Program-made: the position numbers and the translations under genes
DNA from: Burhinus oedicnemus
Lineage: Eukaryota; Chordata; Aves; Charadriiformes; Burhinidae
Assembly (NCBI GenBank): GCA_008921705.1
Contig: VFFE01006811.1
Span: 39,654 to 103,653 of the forward strand
Reading direction: 5' to 3'
Length of the DNA: 64,000 nt
Shown here: one piece after another, positions 25,100 to 38,300 of the stretch
How positions within the stretch are numbered: the first letter of the stretch is position 1
Layout: every line of letters begins with the position of its first letter
Notes under the pieces: generated by a model
Told to the model about the DNA's origin: nothing
Seen by the model: only the letters and a program-made list of their open reading frames with translations
The model's database searches: none

Positions 25100-26843
25100 T
25101 CAAGGCCAGACAGGACTCCAGTCCCTTGAAATGGAGTAACAAACCTCATATTAGATGCCCAGAATCTCGCTGTGCTGGGTGTGGAGAGCAGTTTGGTGAT
25201 GGACAGTGAGAGCAAAAACAGCGAGCACCATGAGATTTCCAACTTAACACTGTGTTGTAGTTAGCCAGGGCAAGGTAAAACACGAAAGATGGAGGCAGAT
25301 GAGTATTTTTCAAATCCTAGAGCCACAATGAGGTGTCCTTGTTCCCACGCTCTTCCTACTGGCAGATGTTTTTTCTTTTTTTTTTTTTGTCTTTTCCCCA
25401 AAGTACTGTCCCAGGAACGTGTCAAGAGAAAAGGATTTCTTTACCCATGTAACAATCTATTAGTTATAGCATTTGTCCGGGAAGTCAATAAGATAGGTGG
25501 TGTGTTTTCTTTTTTCTTCTCTTACTAACATACAGGAACATCTCTTAGCTTTCCCCGCAGGACCTACATAACTTTCCAGGAAAGGGCTACACGCAGCCAC
25601 CCAGCCTCCAAAGTGCTGGTGGGTGCTGCCATGCTGCCGTGTGGGGAACAGCTCCAGACGAAGAGCAGAAAAGGCAGCCTGAGTGTGGGGCTGGCGATGG
25701 GGATGCTAACCCAGCCCTCAGTCCCGTTTCCTTTCTCTGGGATCACTCTGCCTTTCAGACCGGGCCATCACTGGCCTGTGGAGCAGGACAGGCAGGAGCT
25801 GAAACCTCAGACTAGATCTTAAAAAGTCTTAGCATAAAAGAGGCTTTGCCTCTCCATCCTGAGACACTACAAGACTTGTACAGACTTTCAGATAAGCTCC
25901 CTGGCTATGGCAGCTCTTTGTTCTTGGATCTTCTTGCAGGTGTTTTCTTACTTACTTGATTCACAGTAAATACATTTTTTATGTCAGTCTAATTTTAATA
26001 TTAATTTTTAAAGTAGATAAATTATTATGTTTGGTAGTTTACTTCTACAAAACCTGCCATAGTAAAAGAAACATTGTGTAAATAGCAATTCTCTAAGGAT
26101 TTTTTGTCCCACTTCAGTAATTTGCACTGGAGAAGAGAAGTAGCAAATGGCCATGTTTTCAAATTAAAATTTAACAACAGTCAGATGAAACCTGGAACCA
26201 AAAATCGGGGACAAGTCTTTCAGGAATGTGACAGCTAACTTCTGGATGCTCACCTTGTACTGTTTCCCAGGGAGGAATGTCTGAATATCATAAACCTTTA
26301 AAACTTGAGTCTAGATGCCCTGGTTTTCAGCCCTTCAGCCGTTCCCTGCTAGATCATGCCTGTGCTATTACCTTTGCCTCCCAATGCTGAATCTCAAATG
26401 CTTTAGAAAAAAGCCCAGTGAAATGGACTGCATCCAAATAAACCAGAACTTGACCTGACACCAGCACAAAATTGACATAATAAGATTTTGAGACCTGATG
26501 ATGTCACACTTTGTCCTTACAAAGTCTATCAGTAATGTAAAAGAATAGATAGCAGATGGTGCTTATTTACAGGGCTGCCTGTTCTATGGGTGGCACTGCG
26601 CATTACATAGCTGAAGAATGGTCACTTGATGATTCTCCTACAGTAAACTCTACTGAAACATTTTTGGTTTTTCAGGAAAATTTTCATTGATTCGAAATGT
26701 CTTCCTTTGCTACAGTTACACTTTGTACAAACACACACATTTCCCTAAACTAAAGGAAGGAAGCCAGATTCCTATGCACTGTATCAGTGTCCAAACCACT
26801 GTCAAGTAACAAAATCATTATGTTACGTATTTCTGTGTTCCAC

Positions 26844-26861
26844 TGAGTATTTAAATACTCA
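26844..26861. repeat. 18-bp perfect palindrome
   Basis: TGAGTATTTAAATACTCA reads the same on both strands. It is AT-rich, so chance is more plausible than for the 26-bp palindrome at 10666. Confidence 0.9.
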
Positions 26862-27846
26862 ATACAAAAAAAGAAAAACTTTGTCAGCTCCACTGCTGCA
26901 ACATGGTGAACAGAGACCTTCCTGAGAAAACAGAAGCCTTCTATCCATGGAAATATTTTCAGACGAATTTAGGAATACCACGATCATTTTGAAGCTTGAC
27001 TTGCAGAATAAAGGAGATTTTCTTCCTTTCCTAACCTTTCCTTTCCCTTTTCTCCTTCTCTCTGTCTTTTACCATAAAAAACTATTTGGAAATGTTGGTC
27101 CGCCTGTGAACAGAGCTGAACTGATTTAAATCATATTTTACAGCAAATTACCTCCAGGGTGACCAAATTCACACAACTCTTAAGAATAATCTTGTTCCAC
27201 TTATGTTTGTTGGTAACAAATGAAAATTCTGTCCCAGCACATGGACATAATATCAGCCCAGCCTTGTACTCCTCTTAGATTCTACCTTCATTTTGCATGT
27301 AGAAAGATTCTCGCCTATTATTTATACCTCATTGTAGCTTTGTTTTCTTAGGAGTTTATTGGCGTGTTCCCAGAGCCACAACTTCAAACAAAGTAGTGAT
27401 GATTCATTTTGGTGAGGTTCCAAGTAGGTGAATATAAATGTCATATTTTTGGTCAACATAAACTAAAGTAGGACAGAGAGAAATATGAATGCATTTAATC
27501 ACAAAGTGCTGTCGTGCTGCTGAGGAAAATCATAAACAGTCGGTTCGAAGCTGGGAACACTGTGCCAAACATTTGTATCTGGGACAGGACTGTACGTTCC
27601 ACCAGTGTGCTGCAACAGGGAGAGTATTAACACAGGGAGTTCAGTACGAGTAGAAAAACTTTTCAAAAATTAAGGAGGTCAGGGCAGGGGGGTGGAAAGT
27701 GCCTGGAGGGTGTTGTGCATCCAGAAAAAAGGGAAGGATTATGTCTCCTAATTTGCAACAACACTAAGTAAAATCTTTTCCGATACAATCCATTCAGAAA
27801 AGAAGCAAGGCAAAGAATTCCCGAGGGACAATTTTTTTTCCATCGT

Positions 27847-27869
27847 ACTCAAAATAAGTCATTTTGAGT
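27847..27869. repeat. Small inverted repeat (9-bp arms, 5-nt loop)
   Basis: ACTCAAAAT (27847-27855) pairs exactly with ATTTTGAGT (27861-27869). A T-rich stretch precedes it rather than follows it, so it resembles a terminator only superficially, and such terminators have no role in a vertebrate nuclear genome. Confidence 0.6.
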
Positions 27870-30800
27870 GACAGACAACTGAATTCACTACAATTGGCAT
27901 ACATCTTCCATACTGGCAACAAGATCAAACCGAGGGCTGTATGAGCACTGTATACCCATCATGTTACTAAAAGTTTTGCTAAGCATAGGAAGGAAATTAT
28001 ACTGATTTGATGTTACTTTTGGCTTTCAACCCCAGGACTTGGATGAAAAAAGACTGTAATAATATTTTAACCTGCTTATAGTGATTCAAACCCATATCTC
28101 TCAGCAGAGTGCCCTGATCATTCTGTGGTTCGGGGAAGGAAGCACACTCCACATGCCTACTGCTGAAATTGCTCCAGGATTCACTGGTGGAGGGAGAAGA
28201 GGTCAGAGAGGCAGATGGGAAACAGATTGTGTTCCCGTGGTAAGGCATTAACCTCAGAGAAACACAGTCCCTCTGCTAATGTTTGCGCTATCGCAGGGCG
28301 CGGGTGGAATGCACGTCTCCTTCCAGGCTGCGGTCCCAACATCTGGGATCACAGCCCAGATCAGCTCAGTACCATAACTACGCAAGTTTTGTACTGAGTT
28401 AAACTACCAAGTTCAGCACCTTAAACCCTGAATACAGAGTCCCACTTTCTCGTAGGCTACGTTTTGATCTTTCACTTTCAGCAGGTAGGATGGAGTCTGT
28501 TCTAAACATTGCCTTTACCATATAAACTATCAGAAGATTTTGGCCCCTGTGTGCTGAGCAGACAAAGAAGCCTGGATCTGGATCTTCCAGAGATGAAGCA
28601 AGAGTGCAGGTGCAGCTCTGCACTAAATACATTTCTGCTTAGGTGCAAGTTTTGGGTCATCTTCCTGGTATTTCCAATTCTCCCCATGCAATGACTGGAG
28701 AGTTAGTGAGCTTCCTTCAGGATTTTGGCTCATTTAGGGGCCAGGCTGACACTCTTCAGGGCACCATGCTATCTTATTAGTAGATGCCTGCGTCTGCACC
28801 CTAAGCTTTATGCTTTAATCCAGCACAGCATTTATGTATATAATTCCTGATTAAACGGTTCCTGTGTCATGAACCTCGTTTTTCTTAGTCTGCAGGTCTT
28901 CATGGGTTCATTTGTACTGCTAAAGTTCATCTTGTTTCTAGCTCTACAACAGGACTTTCCCTCTCTTCTGCTGCTATTCTGGTCTTTGGCCAACTCTCAG
29001 TCAAATATGCCAAAATTTATGCAGGTGGCTTAAAATCTATTTAAATTAGTAAATGAATGAAAAGTAAAGCAAAATCAACAGACACTTCCCCTTAGCATAC
29101 AGTATGTTTTCTGTTATCAGACTGTTTAAATTATAGAATGTCTGGTCTATGTCTTCTTCTATTTCTTGAACAGCACTTAGTTCAAGTAAACAGGGGCATT
29201 CAGCAAAAGCTAATCTAAACAGAGCACTCCTTGATTTACTCTAAAACTACAAATTAGAATAAAGGCAAGTCTATATTTTCTTAAATCTCTGTTTTGACTG
29301 GTAAACAATGACTCTATGGGCCAAATTCCCCTTCCTTCAATTAAAGCTGCATACTGTTTTTGCATTCAGATGACCACACACAAATTGCTCTGGTCTAGTG
29401 CCCAGATAGTGCATAGATTTCTTGTAGCAATTTCTTTAAGAAATTTGATTTCTGCATTTTCTATCTTGCTTGTTGTTTGAGAAATTAGCTATGCCTTTTT
29501 TCTACATAAACTGCATTTTTCTAAGGGGATATTCTTACTCCAAACTTCTACATAAAAAGATCTTTCTTTTGCTTTTGTTTCCCTTAAGAGTCATTTAATA
29601 TAATTTTATCCTTTCAATGGCTCAGATTAAGGTTTTTGGTTGTTAAATTATTTTTCACCAAAACTCTGTCCACTTACGAGACCAAACCTCTGGGCAGCTG
29701 AAAACCATCATTCATCAACATGAGCAGGAACAGGAATCCTAAAATTAATGTCAAATCAGGTATCTTTTTTTATCATTTCAAATTTGCCCAGTCAGAAAAC
29801 CGCCTTCTAAATACTTGCCAGTACATTCAAAATCCCATTTACTTTAACTTCAGCCAATCTATGTTGTTTGAATTAAAAACGCTAATAGTTTTGCTTTGGA
29901 AAAATGGCACCACTTCATAGGTAATGTGTAGGTCAATGTACAGTAGTGTAAGACTTCAATTTCTTTGTATGTTAACATCTGCATATGCTCTAGGACACAA
30001 CACCCTTAATCCTCAGCACTGGTGGTGTTTTATCCCTGAGTGCCTGTATGATGCTGACCTAGACACCCCATGACTTTTAGCCACATTTCTTTGTCTCTGT
30101 TTCCTGTTTGCTTGGTTACTCCCAACTGGTTCAGCAGCCAACACAGTCAGAATCTCCATTCTACTTTAGTGCAAATGATAATATAAATGATAATTTACCC
30201 ATTCAAATAAATGAGAAAAAAAAATCCTTACAACTTATAGCTACAGGTTTATAACACATGTTTACATGTCTTCTTGCTATTGCTTGATTTTCATCTTGTT
30301 AGTTCTGAGAAATCCCATATCACTCACATATAACTCTAAAAATGGGGTCTGTTGCCTAGGATTTGCAGGGTAAACAAATATTAATCTACACAGTGTTTTT
30401 CCTTGCTGTACACACCCTGTAACTTAACTATATCCAAAAAACATGCTACAGATATTTGATGAACATGTGTCTCGGCTTTCATTCAACAACTTCCTGGGCT
30501 TGAAAACTATACATCTGTAAATATGAGTTAGAACCATCTTTTACCTATTTTATTGAGACAATAGGGAAGACAGCATAGTGGCAATTACCTAATGTTACCC
30601 TTCCTGACCTCAGCTGACTCACTAAGAGTCTTCTCACTGACTTCATGGACCCAAAATTTTTACCTCAGTTAAGTCCAACTTTTGAAGAGAACAGGGTGGG
30701 CAGCACCTGCAGTCTCTTTTACATAACTGGGTTCATTAAGATATGGAGAAAATAAGTATTTTTCCCAAAATAAAAGCTCATCTCTGACATCTTTCTTTAG

Positions 30801-33800
30801 GCACCCTTCTGATTCAGCTATAAAAGGATACAGGAGTTACCAAAAAACAGTGGAAGGAATTAGATACAGAAATAGTCATATCAGTCTGGTGTGCTTTACT
30901 GCATTTCATGTCACTTCCAACTGAGCCACCATGAGAAATGCCACTCATGATCCTGTGGAACTGTGAACTCCCAAAACAAATTGATGCAGAACACCTTTTT
31001 TTCCCCAAAATATTTGTTTATATGTTGCTGTAAGCTTTTCCCTGTCTTTCTTCCTGAAAGAAGTTACCATGAAGTAGACAAGAAAATGATATAATTGTGC
31101 CAACAAAGCCCACTGAAATCTGCGGCTGTGATTTCAGCTCATTCCCAAAGGGTGTAGCACATACTGCTATGAATGGTGGTCAATGACCAAGAGCAAATTT
31201 TAGAGAATCAAGTGCAAAATAAAATCACATTGAATTTTTAAAAATACTTTCTCCTCCCTCACCCTTTCTCCTCTCTCTTTCTGTACCACAAGTCAAGCCT
31301 AATGGCTTTGTTATCTTTCCCTTCTGCTCCACAGGTACCAACTGCCTTTCTAGTCCATTGAATAAAACAATTAAATAAAACCCAGAGCAATCGTTCTCAA
31401 CTTTTTTTGGTTTTTTTCCCCAGTGATGACACTTTCTCTAGTAAAAAATTATCTCCGACTGCAAACTTGTCCCTGCTTAGTAGCATCTTTCTATGTATTC
31501 AAAAGAAACTCATTTCACACAAATATTAGCACTTGACTTTAAGTTTGTAAGTTAGGTAGGTGTTTAAAGATGCGAGTATTTCTCTCAGTTTCAGTATTCT
31601 GTTACTGTTCTCTTTTCTTCTCTCTAAGAAAACTCGGCATAATAAAATTATTTTATACCATTGGTGTATTTCAGCTATTGTGAAAGCAATGATCCTCAAA
31701 TTGCTGAAACATCAAGGTTGCCTTCACCCTTCTTATCATGCTGGAATGAGTCTGTTCAAAGCAAATATCCATATGTTCTGACCACTTGACTATATAACAC
31801 CATGTTTATTTACATATGCTAATACAGAATATTTAGTCTCAGTTCATCAAACTGTTTTAATACAACGACTGAAGGTTACTAAAGTAGTCTGGTTTTACCT
31901 GTAAGGAAAGTAATTCATCACCAGATATAGAGTTAAATTCTATAGTTTATAGTTAAACTGCAGCTATTGGCATAACCTGACAGTTAATAAGTGCTGAGCT
32001 GGCTATAGGTGTTTGTTCAGCATTTCCATAAAAAATTTAAAACCAAACCCCTGCAATCCCTGCCAAAGCCTGTCCCCAAGAGGTGTGCTCTTCAGTTCAG
32101 TACCATAACCCATAAAATGCATCCTCTAGCTCTGTACTCTACGCTCATCAAACAGTTTCCAATTCATCTTCCACATTTCCTACCCACCCTTGCCAGCACA
32201 GAAGCACCCTGGGCTACGAAACTTCTGCTTAACATCCAGCTGCAGTTGGGAAAGAAATATCCAGATCTGTATGTCCATGAAAAAATATGGTTCATTATGA
32301 GTGCCTCCAAATGCAGGCTTCAGCACAAACCATTACTTTCATTTTGTTTCACTATAATAGTGATATTCCTCTTACCATTTGCATAATAGCAATGTAGTAA
32401 GTAAATTAATTTTAAAAAATGAGAAATCTGAGTTTAATTCCCTCTCCAACCTGAGGGAATTCAAACTCATCCTGATATTTTCCAAAAAGTGTTCTAACAG
32501 ATGTGCTGTTGAGGGTATTTGAGCTTTGGTGATAATAGAGAATTAAGGTATACAGAAATTTTGGGAAGAACCCTTTTCTGATTTGTTGAAGCTGGGCCAC
32601 TACACAACAAGAGATGTAGGACTTCGGGATCCAGAAGAATGACAGCATTCTCACAATTGCCTGCAGGAAAAGAAATCTGTGGACCGCTACCTGATCTTCA
32701 AACTATTTCTGTTTTTTTCCTATAACTTTTTAAAGTGAAATAGACTTCCCACATAAGACCTGACCTGCATAAAGATGTTTAAGCTAAAAGAGGAAGTTCA
32801 GAAAAATTTCTGTGCTTAGTATGTCATATTGGGTAGCAGAGGATGATGTCTTGTTCGGTAAGTAGCCTTCAGAGATGCCTTAGTCTCAGCCACGTTGGTT
32901 ATTCTTAATTTTGTTGCTGATTTACAACCTAGGTGCCTAGTTTCAAGAACTGTAGCTATTCGTTGTGTTACTTGGCAATTAGTCTAGACCTTGACCTCAG
33001 AGTTTGCCACTGAAATTATTTAAAAAGACTAGCTTTCAACATTGTGTGATATTTTATAGCTACAGCTCTAGCAAATAGCGAGCGGTTTCTAACGCCTTGC
33101 ATTCCTTTTAAAATAAACCAGCCTTTTCTTCTTGCAGGGGGATGAAGACAGATTGCCCTTCTCATGTTCTCTTAAATGACACACAGGCCTCATTTTAATA
33201 ATTTGTTTATAACTCAGTGACTTGTAGTAAATGGTGGCACTGAAACCTTTGCGGGCTGAGAGTTTTGCCCAGACAGAGATGGAAGATAGACAATAAGGAT
33301 TTGCTGTTTTGAAGCTGCCGTATGTGGGACAGCTTTGAGATTTGTCAAGTTGCATATATTTAATGCAAAAAGCTACATGTACTAGTTAACGTGACATACG
33401 TCAGGTACCATAGTTATAAACCATTATATCAGATATAAAGCTAGTAGTCAAACAGTAGAGCTTTGTTCAGAAGGAAACTGAGGTGTTTGTCAAACTCTTT
33501 GGGAGGGAACATATTCCTTCAATAAAATACTCATTAGATTTTACAATTCTGCCATAAGAAAATGAACAGTAAGGGAATGAAGCTGAAGCTTTATGTAAAA
33601 AGTAATGGTTCTGATACAAATTGCAGTTTAACTAGTAATTGCTGCAAACATGTACCACACACATTAACCAGTAGTATAAAAATGAACAGAATTTATGAAA
33701 AATCTATTTGGGAAAAGACATGCTTCAACCCATTGTCACTGATAGGTAATTTCAAAGGAATCTAATAGAACTGAATATGCACTAGGACCAAATTTTGGCA

Positions 33801-33860
33801 GTAATTATGTTTATTAGACAACTCCTACAAATATTCTCCAGTTTAAATAAAACAGAAAAA

Positions 33861-33960
33861 ATAATGTTAATAGTAATAACAACAATAAAAATAGCAAAAC
33901 CAACAATGAAATAACAGCTACAATAATAATGATAATAGCAGTAGTAGTAATAATAATAAT

Positions 33961-34008
<48 letters not shown>
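33861..34008. repeat. Compound (AAT)n microsatellite with pure (TAA)15
   Basis: A degenerate zone of AAT, AAC and AGT triplets from about 33861 leads into a pure TAA run of 46 bp (33963-34008). The leading zone looks like an older, mutated part of the same array. It creates low-complexity leucine or isoleucine runs in spurious frames on both strands. Confidence 0.95.
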
Positions 34009-34010
<2 letters not shown>

Positions 34011-35032
34011 CTCAAACTCAGACAGTAAACCTGAGCTGCCTAAAATGGGAATTTCATTTTTATAAAAGTCTCTTTTATCACTTATCTCTCTTTTATCATT
34101 TCCACCTTTGGTCTGCATTATCAAGTTCTGACACAGGAAAAAACCCAAAAGTTCTGAAATAATGAAAATAAAGCTATTTTTGAATAACTTCCAAACTGGA
34201 CTGAGGAACAGTCTTGGAAAGCCCAAGAGAGCCTGTTCTCATAAGATTTGCAGTTCAACTTTTAGATGAAAGCGGTTCAAATAAAGATGAACACAAGACA
34301 CCACAACCTTTTGTTTTGTGACTTCTCAGGTTGAGAATTACATTTAAGTCATAAATGGAAAATTCATTATCAAATGCTTACCGGTGCTGAAAAAAAAAAG
34401 CATTGGGGCTAGTCCAAACTAGTATAGTTATAATACTTAAACTATTCTTTCCTTCCACCTCTATCTGAAGGCAGAAGTTTAAGAAATCTCAACCAGTCCA
34501 TCCTTTGTGAAGCTTCAAAAGTAGAGCTGACTGAAAATTTTCAAGACTTGTGTATCTCTAAGAATTACAACACAAACAATAGTTACATATAACCTTTGAG
34601 AAAAAGACCAAGGCCGCTAAATCCAGTCTACTCTTACCACTTGCAACCATATTATATAATCTCCTTAGCAATTTTTCCCGCACCATCCTAAAACCAATTA
34701 TAATCCCAATTTTTCTATGTACTGGATGCTCCAAAACATCCTTTTAGTGGATAGAAATCTCTTGCTTTCCAGACTATTTAAATTCATTTGCAGTTTATAG
34801 CCATTTATTTTTGCATCAAGATTGCCCTTGTATTAAAGTAACTTTTATTTACTTCTAATAATCCAAGTTGTTTAGGAATGACATGTCCATTCATGTCCAT
34901 CTAACACGACACAAAAAAGTTGCAATTGATTTTCTTTAGTTTAACTGGACTTTCAATGAGACCTTAGTGTCTACTCTTGTGACACAGGAAGTCAGTAGCA
35001 AAAGGGAATCAATAGAAACAGGACTGGATCTC
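34009..35032. other. Unique AT-rich sequence, no gene seen
   Basis: No coding or repeat feature was recognised between the two microsatellites. Confidence 0.5.
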
Positions 35033-35059
35033 TAAATAAATAAATAAATAAATAAATAA
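35033..35059. repeat. (TAAA)n microsatellite
   Basis: A perfect 27-bp TAAA array, nearly seven units. Confidence 0.95.
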
Positions 35060-35173
35060 CCCTAATGAATTAGCTAAGTTACAGCAATCTGTTTTCTCCA
35101 AATATAGTAGCTTCACACACTGTGAAATAGATTTCTCATTATGGAAATACAGAACAGCAAAAAATGTTTTAAA

Positions 35174-35343
35174 TATGTGTGTGTGCATGCATGTATACAT
35201 ACATAAAAATATATTTCTATGAATATATGTATGTGTGTGCATGCCCATACATACATACAGATACACAAATATACATGTATGTACACATTCACATACACAT
35301 ATATATGTACATACATACATATGTGTGTATACATATACATATA
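35174..35343. repeat. Alternating purine-pyrimidine tract, ATGT then ACAT
   Basis: About 170 bp of TG, TA, CA and tetranucleotide (ATGT / ACAT / GTAC) repeats. The first part is biased to TGTG and ATGT and the later part to ACAC and ACAT, so the halves are partly complementary. It includes short self-complementary words such as GCATGCATG, TACATGTATGTA and ATATATAT. Open frames through it on both strands (for example 35009-35485 minus, 158 codons; 35179-35580 plus, 133 codons) encode only repeat-derived YIHTY-like residues. Confidence 0.93.
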
Positions 35344-38300
35344 GATTTGAAACTATTTTTACATATATATGCTTATGAAGAAAAGTGCCACTACTGTTGT
35401 ATAAAAAGATACGTAAGACATAAGTACTTTGTTGTTGATCAGGAAAACATATTTTCTGCAAAGGAGAATCCAAAGACCTGGACACATTGTCTTTCTTCCA
35501 TTAACATGCATTACATACAAGTGAATCTGTTTACAAACACAAATTTGTGGCTTGACCTCAGAATGTCATTGAAAGTTTGACAAACTAGTCAAACCACAGG
35601 CTGGAGATGGAATATTGTTTTCTAAGCACATTTCTACAAAACCAAGTACCTTTTAGCTGTGCAGTGTGAACGAGACACAGAAGCTCCAGCAACTGACTTG
35701 AAATTTCAAATTCAAACACCCCATGGTATAAAACCACATCAACAATATCGGCAACACTTTATTTCTCCTTTATGTTGTTAAAGACATCGTATGCATGTCC
35801 ATTACCTTAACATCATTAAAAGGAGTCTATAGCCAACCTTGCCTATATTCTAGCTGTGTGAACCAATCACCTTTCTACTCCCTGAACTTTTACAGCTCTG
35901 CTATTGGGGAAAGTATTCCCCCTTCCTCTCTTCTCACTTACAGTGTCCATCCGTGTGTTATTTTCGCACTGTTCTATACAGGGAAAATCATGAAATGTCT
36001 CTTTTGTATTGGTACCCCAGATTTGTTTCTCAAATGGACAATGAAACTCTTCACAGAAGGTGTCTGTATAGTTTACAATAATCTACTGTGGATGTGAATT
36101 ACATTATTCTGCCAAAAAAGCATTCTCATTGCAAAACTGCAGTGTCCATACATGGCAGGCTGCAAAAGAGCTGCTGTTTCACTGTAACATCCCATATAAT
36201 CTTGAAAACATTGAACCCTTGAAGTCTGTTCCAGTGATGAAGTCCTCCAGCTTGAGGTCATGATTGAGCAGAGTTTCAAATAGGCTTTCCATTTCACGCT
36301 GGCATGGATTAAAACCCTGTTACTCTTCTTGAGCTGTACCAAATATTTATTACTTCACAGCCTGGCACTTGGTTATTTGGAGGAATTTTTTATTTTTAAT
36401 GTCTGTATTGTTTCCTCTCCTCTGAGCATAACATAGAACTTGTATTAGTCTCCCCCTCCACTGCCAAGTCTATAGGCAGCTTCTGCAGTGTGGTATGGAC
36501 CACTGAACAAAGAATGTGTAGTGTAAAATGATCGTTTTCTTCCTGTAACAACTCGGGTTTTTTTTCCTCCTCACCTTCTTAACTCTGTCATCCCCTGGTA
36601 CATAAATACACATTTTGAGGTCTGGAAATCCCATATCTGTCTCAAACTCTATCTGCTTAAACAGAATTTGGAAGATCTTTCAGCTGGCGTTGAGCCTATA
36701 GGTTTCCCAACTGCTTTCATATTCAGCTCAGCATGAATACTCTTCTCCTTTAACATATTTTCATATGTCTTTCATTAATTTTATTGGAAGACAAAAATCT
36801 AAGAATTTGGAATTGAGATTTAGTTAAAAAAATAGGGTTTGTGTTCAGTTTGGTTTTATATCCAAAGTTCTCTGTATTTGAATCTAAATTGACAATGACA
36901 AGCTACCATGGCTTTTAGTTATGACAGTAAAACTAGTAGATCCATTCAAATGAATTCCTATGTTTAAGGGGAAAAAGGAAAATTAGGTTGCCGAGTAAAG
37001 CAGATATTCTGTAATTATGTTTAGTCCAAAGAAACTGAAAATCTGTAACTCAGACTTCAAGGTTGTATTCTTTACTCCACCGCTTAAACATTTAGCACAA
37101 CACTCATAGTCCTAATCTTTAACTGCTTCAGAGATTTAGGTAACCGCAGGAGTAAGGTATTTTACAACTAGACTCTTGAAGCTGGAGTAAGAGAGACAGC
37201 CTAGCCTGGATTCACTACACCAAGTCATTCTGGGATACTGCTCATCACGTGTCAGGTTTTTCAGGAGACAACCTCACAAATATGTTCTCCATTTTTTGTA
37301 CCAAGTAGAAGTACTTCAGACTCCTCTGATGTAGGATTTCCTCAAGTCTGGATTCAAATTTGGATCTAAACTTGAACTGTATGGGAATCATTGATGCAAG
37401 GGAATAGTTGTTATTATTTTCAAAATCCCAAATACAGAAAATACCTTCAGAGAAGTGAAAGTAGAAAATAGTCACTGGAAATCCAACAGCATAATAAATA
37501 CAGTAATGGAAAATTAATAATTTTAAATTACATTCACCTTATTGGCCAGTCTAACCCAAAAGTAAATTTTTAAAAATACACGTAATTTTATTTTTTATTT
37601 TAATCTACTTTTCATTGCTAGCCAGAATTGCAGTATAGTTAACATTTCTAAGTCTCAAACTACACGATACAGTCCTCTCCTGGGAAATTTCTAAGAGGTT
37701 TTTGCAGATGCAAAAGGCCCAAAGAGTTCTTATAAAGTACTAAAAGCCATCTTAACTTTGAGATTTTTTTTTGAGAAATTAAAAAAATTTAAAGTTGTGT
37801 TTCCTACCAGTCATACTGGAAAGAACTGTACCAACTACAAGGAAACACTATTAATCTCCTTTTTTCTTTTAAAGAAGGAAGATGCAATCAGAAATGAATT
37901 GCTCTCCCTTTCGGCATTGCACTGCCTTTCTTGCAATCTCCCATTTATTAAAATGAATGAAGGTTTGCAGCCTTGTGATTTCTAATAACACTCACAGAGA
38001 GGTATGTCACCGTGCTGAACTGACACTCTTGTTCTGCGGTCCGATTCAGAGTGGTGAAGCAGCTGGAAAAAACAACTAAGGGTCCATTTACCAACCATTC
38101 TCCTTCCTTCTCTATTTCCAAACCAAACCCATGGAAGTTTATAAAAGCTTGGAGTGCTCTTAATTTCCTTTAAAATAGATACAATTTTGCCTATTTCCAC
38201 CTCTGAAAGATCCATAGGAAAACAATTGGAAAACCTGCCTGAAGAAAGTCGTGCTCAAGATATTTTTTGGCTCAGCTGTAAGCAACAAAGAGCTACAAAT

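Larger units (their letters stand above)
24762..33860. other. About 9 kb of unique AT-rich sequence, no gene seen
   Basis: No CR1 fragment, exon or RNA gene was recognised. Minor items are a purine run at 25071-25099, a GC-richer stretch around 25560-25800, an 18-bp palindrome at 26844-26861, and a 9-bp inverted repeat at 27847-27869. All open frames are under 90 codons and unremarkable. Confidence 0.5.

Noticed and set aside
27847..27869. Stem-loop resembling a bacterial terminator
   Set aside because: The context is vertebrate, the stem is short and AT-rich, and no T-run follows it.
33918..34226. Frame with a long poly-leucine run
   Set aside because: It is the translation of the (TAA)n microsatellite.
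35009..35580. Longest frames in the region (158 and 133 codons) on both strands
   Set aside because: They are translations of the ATGT/ACAT microsatellite, with repetitive Tyr, Ile, His and Val residues.
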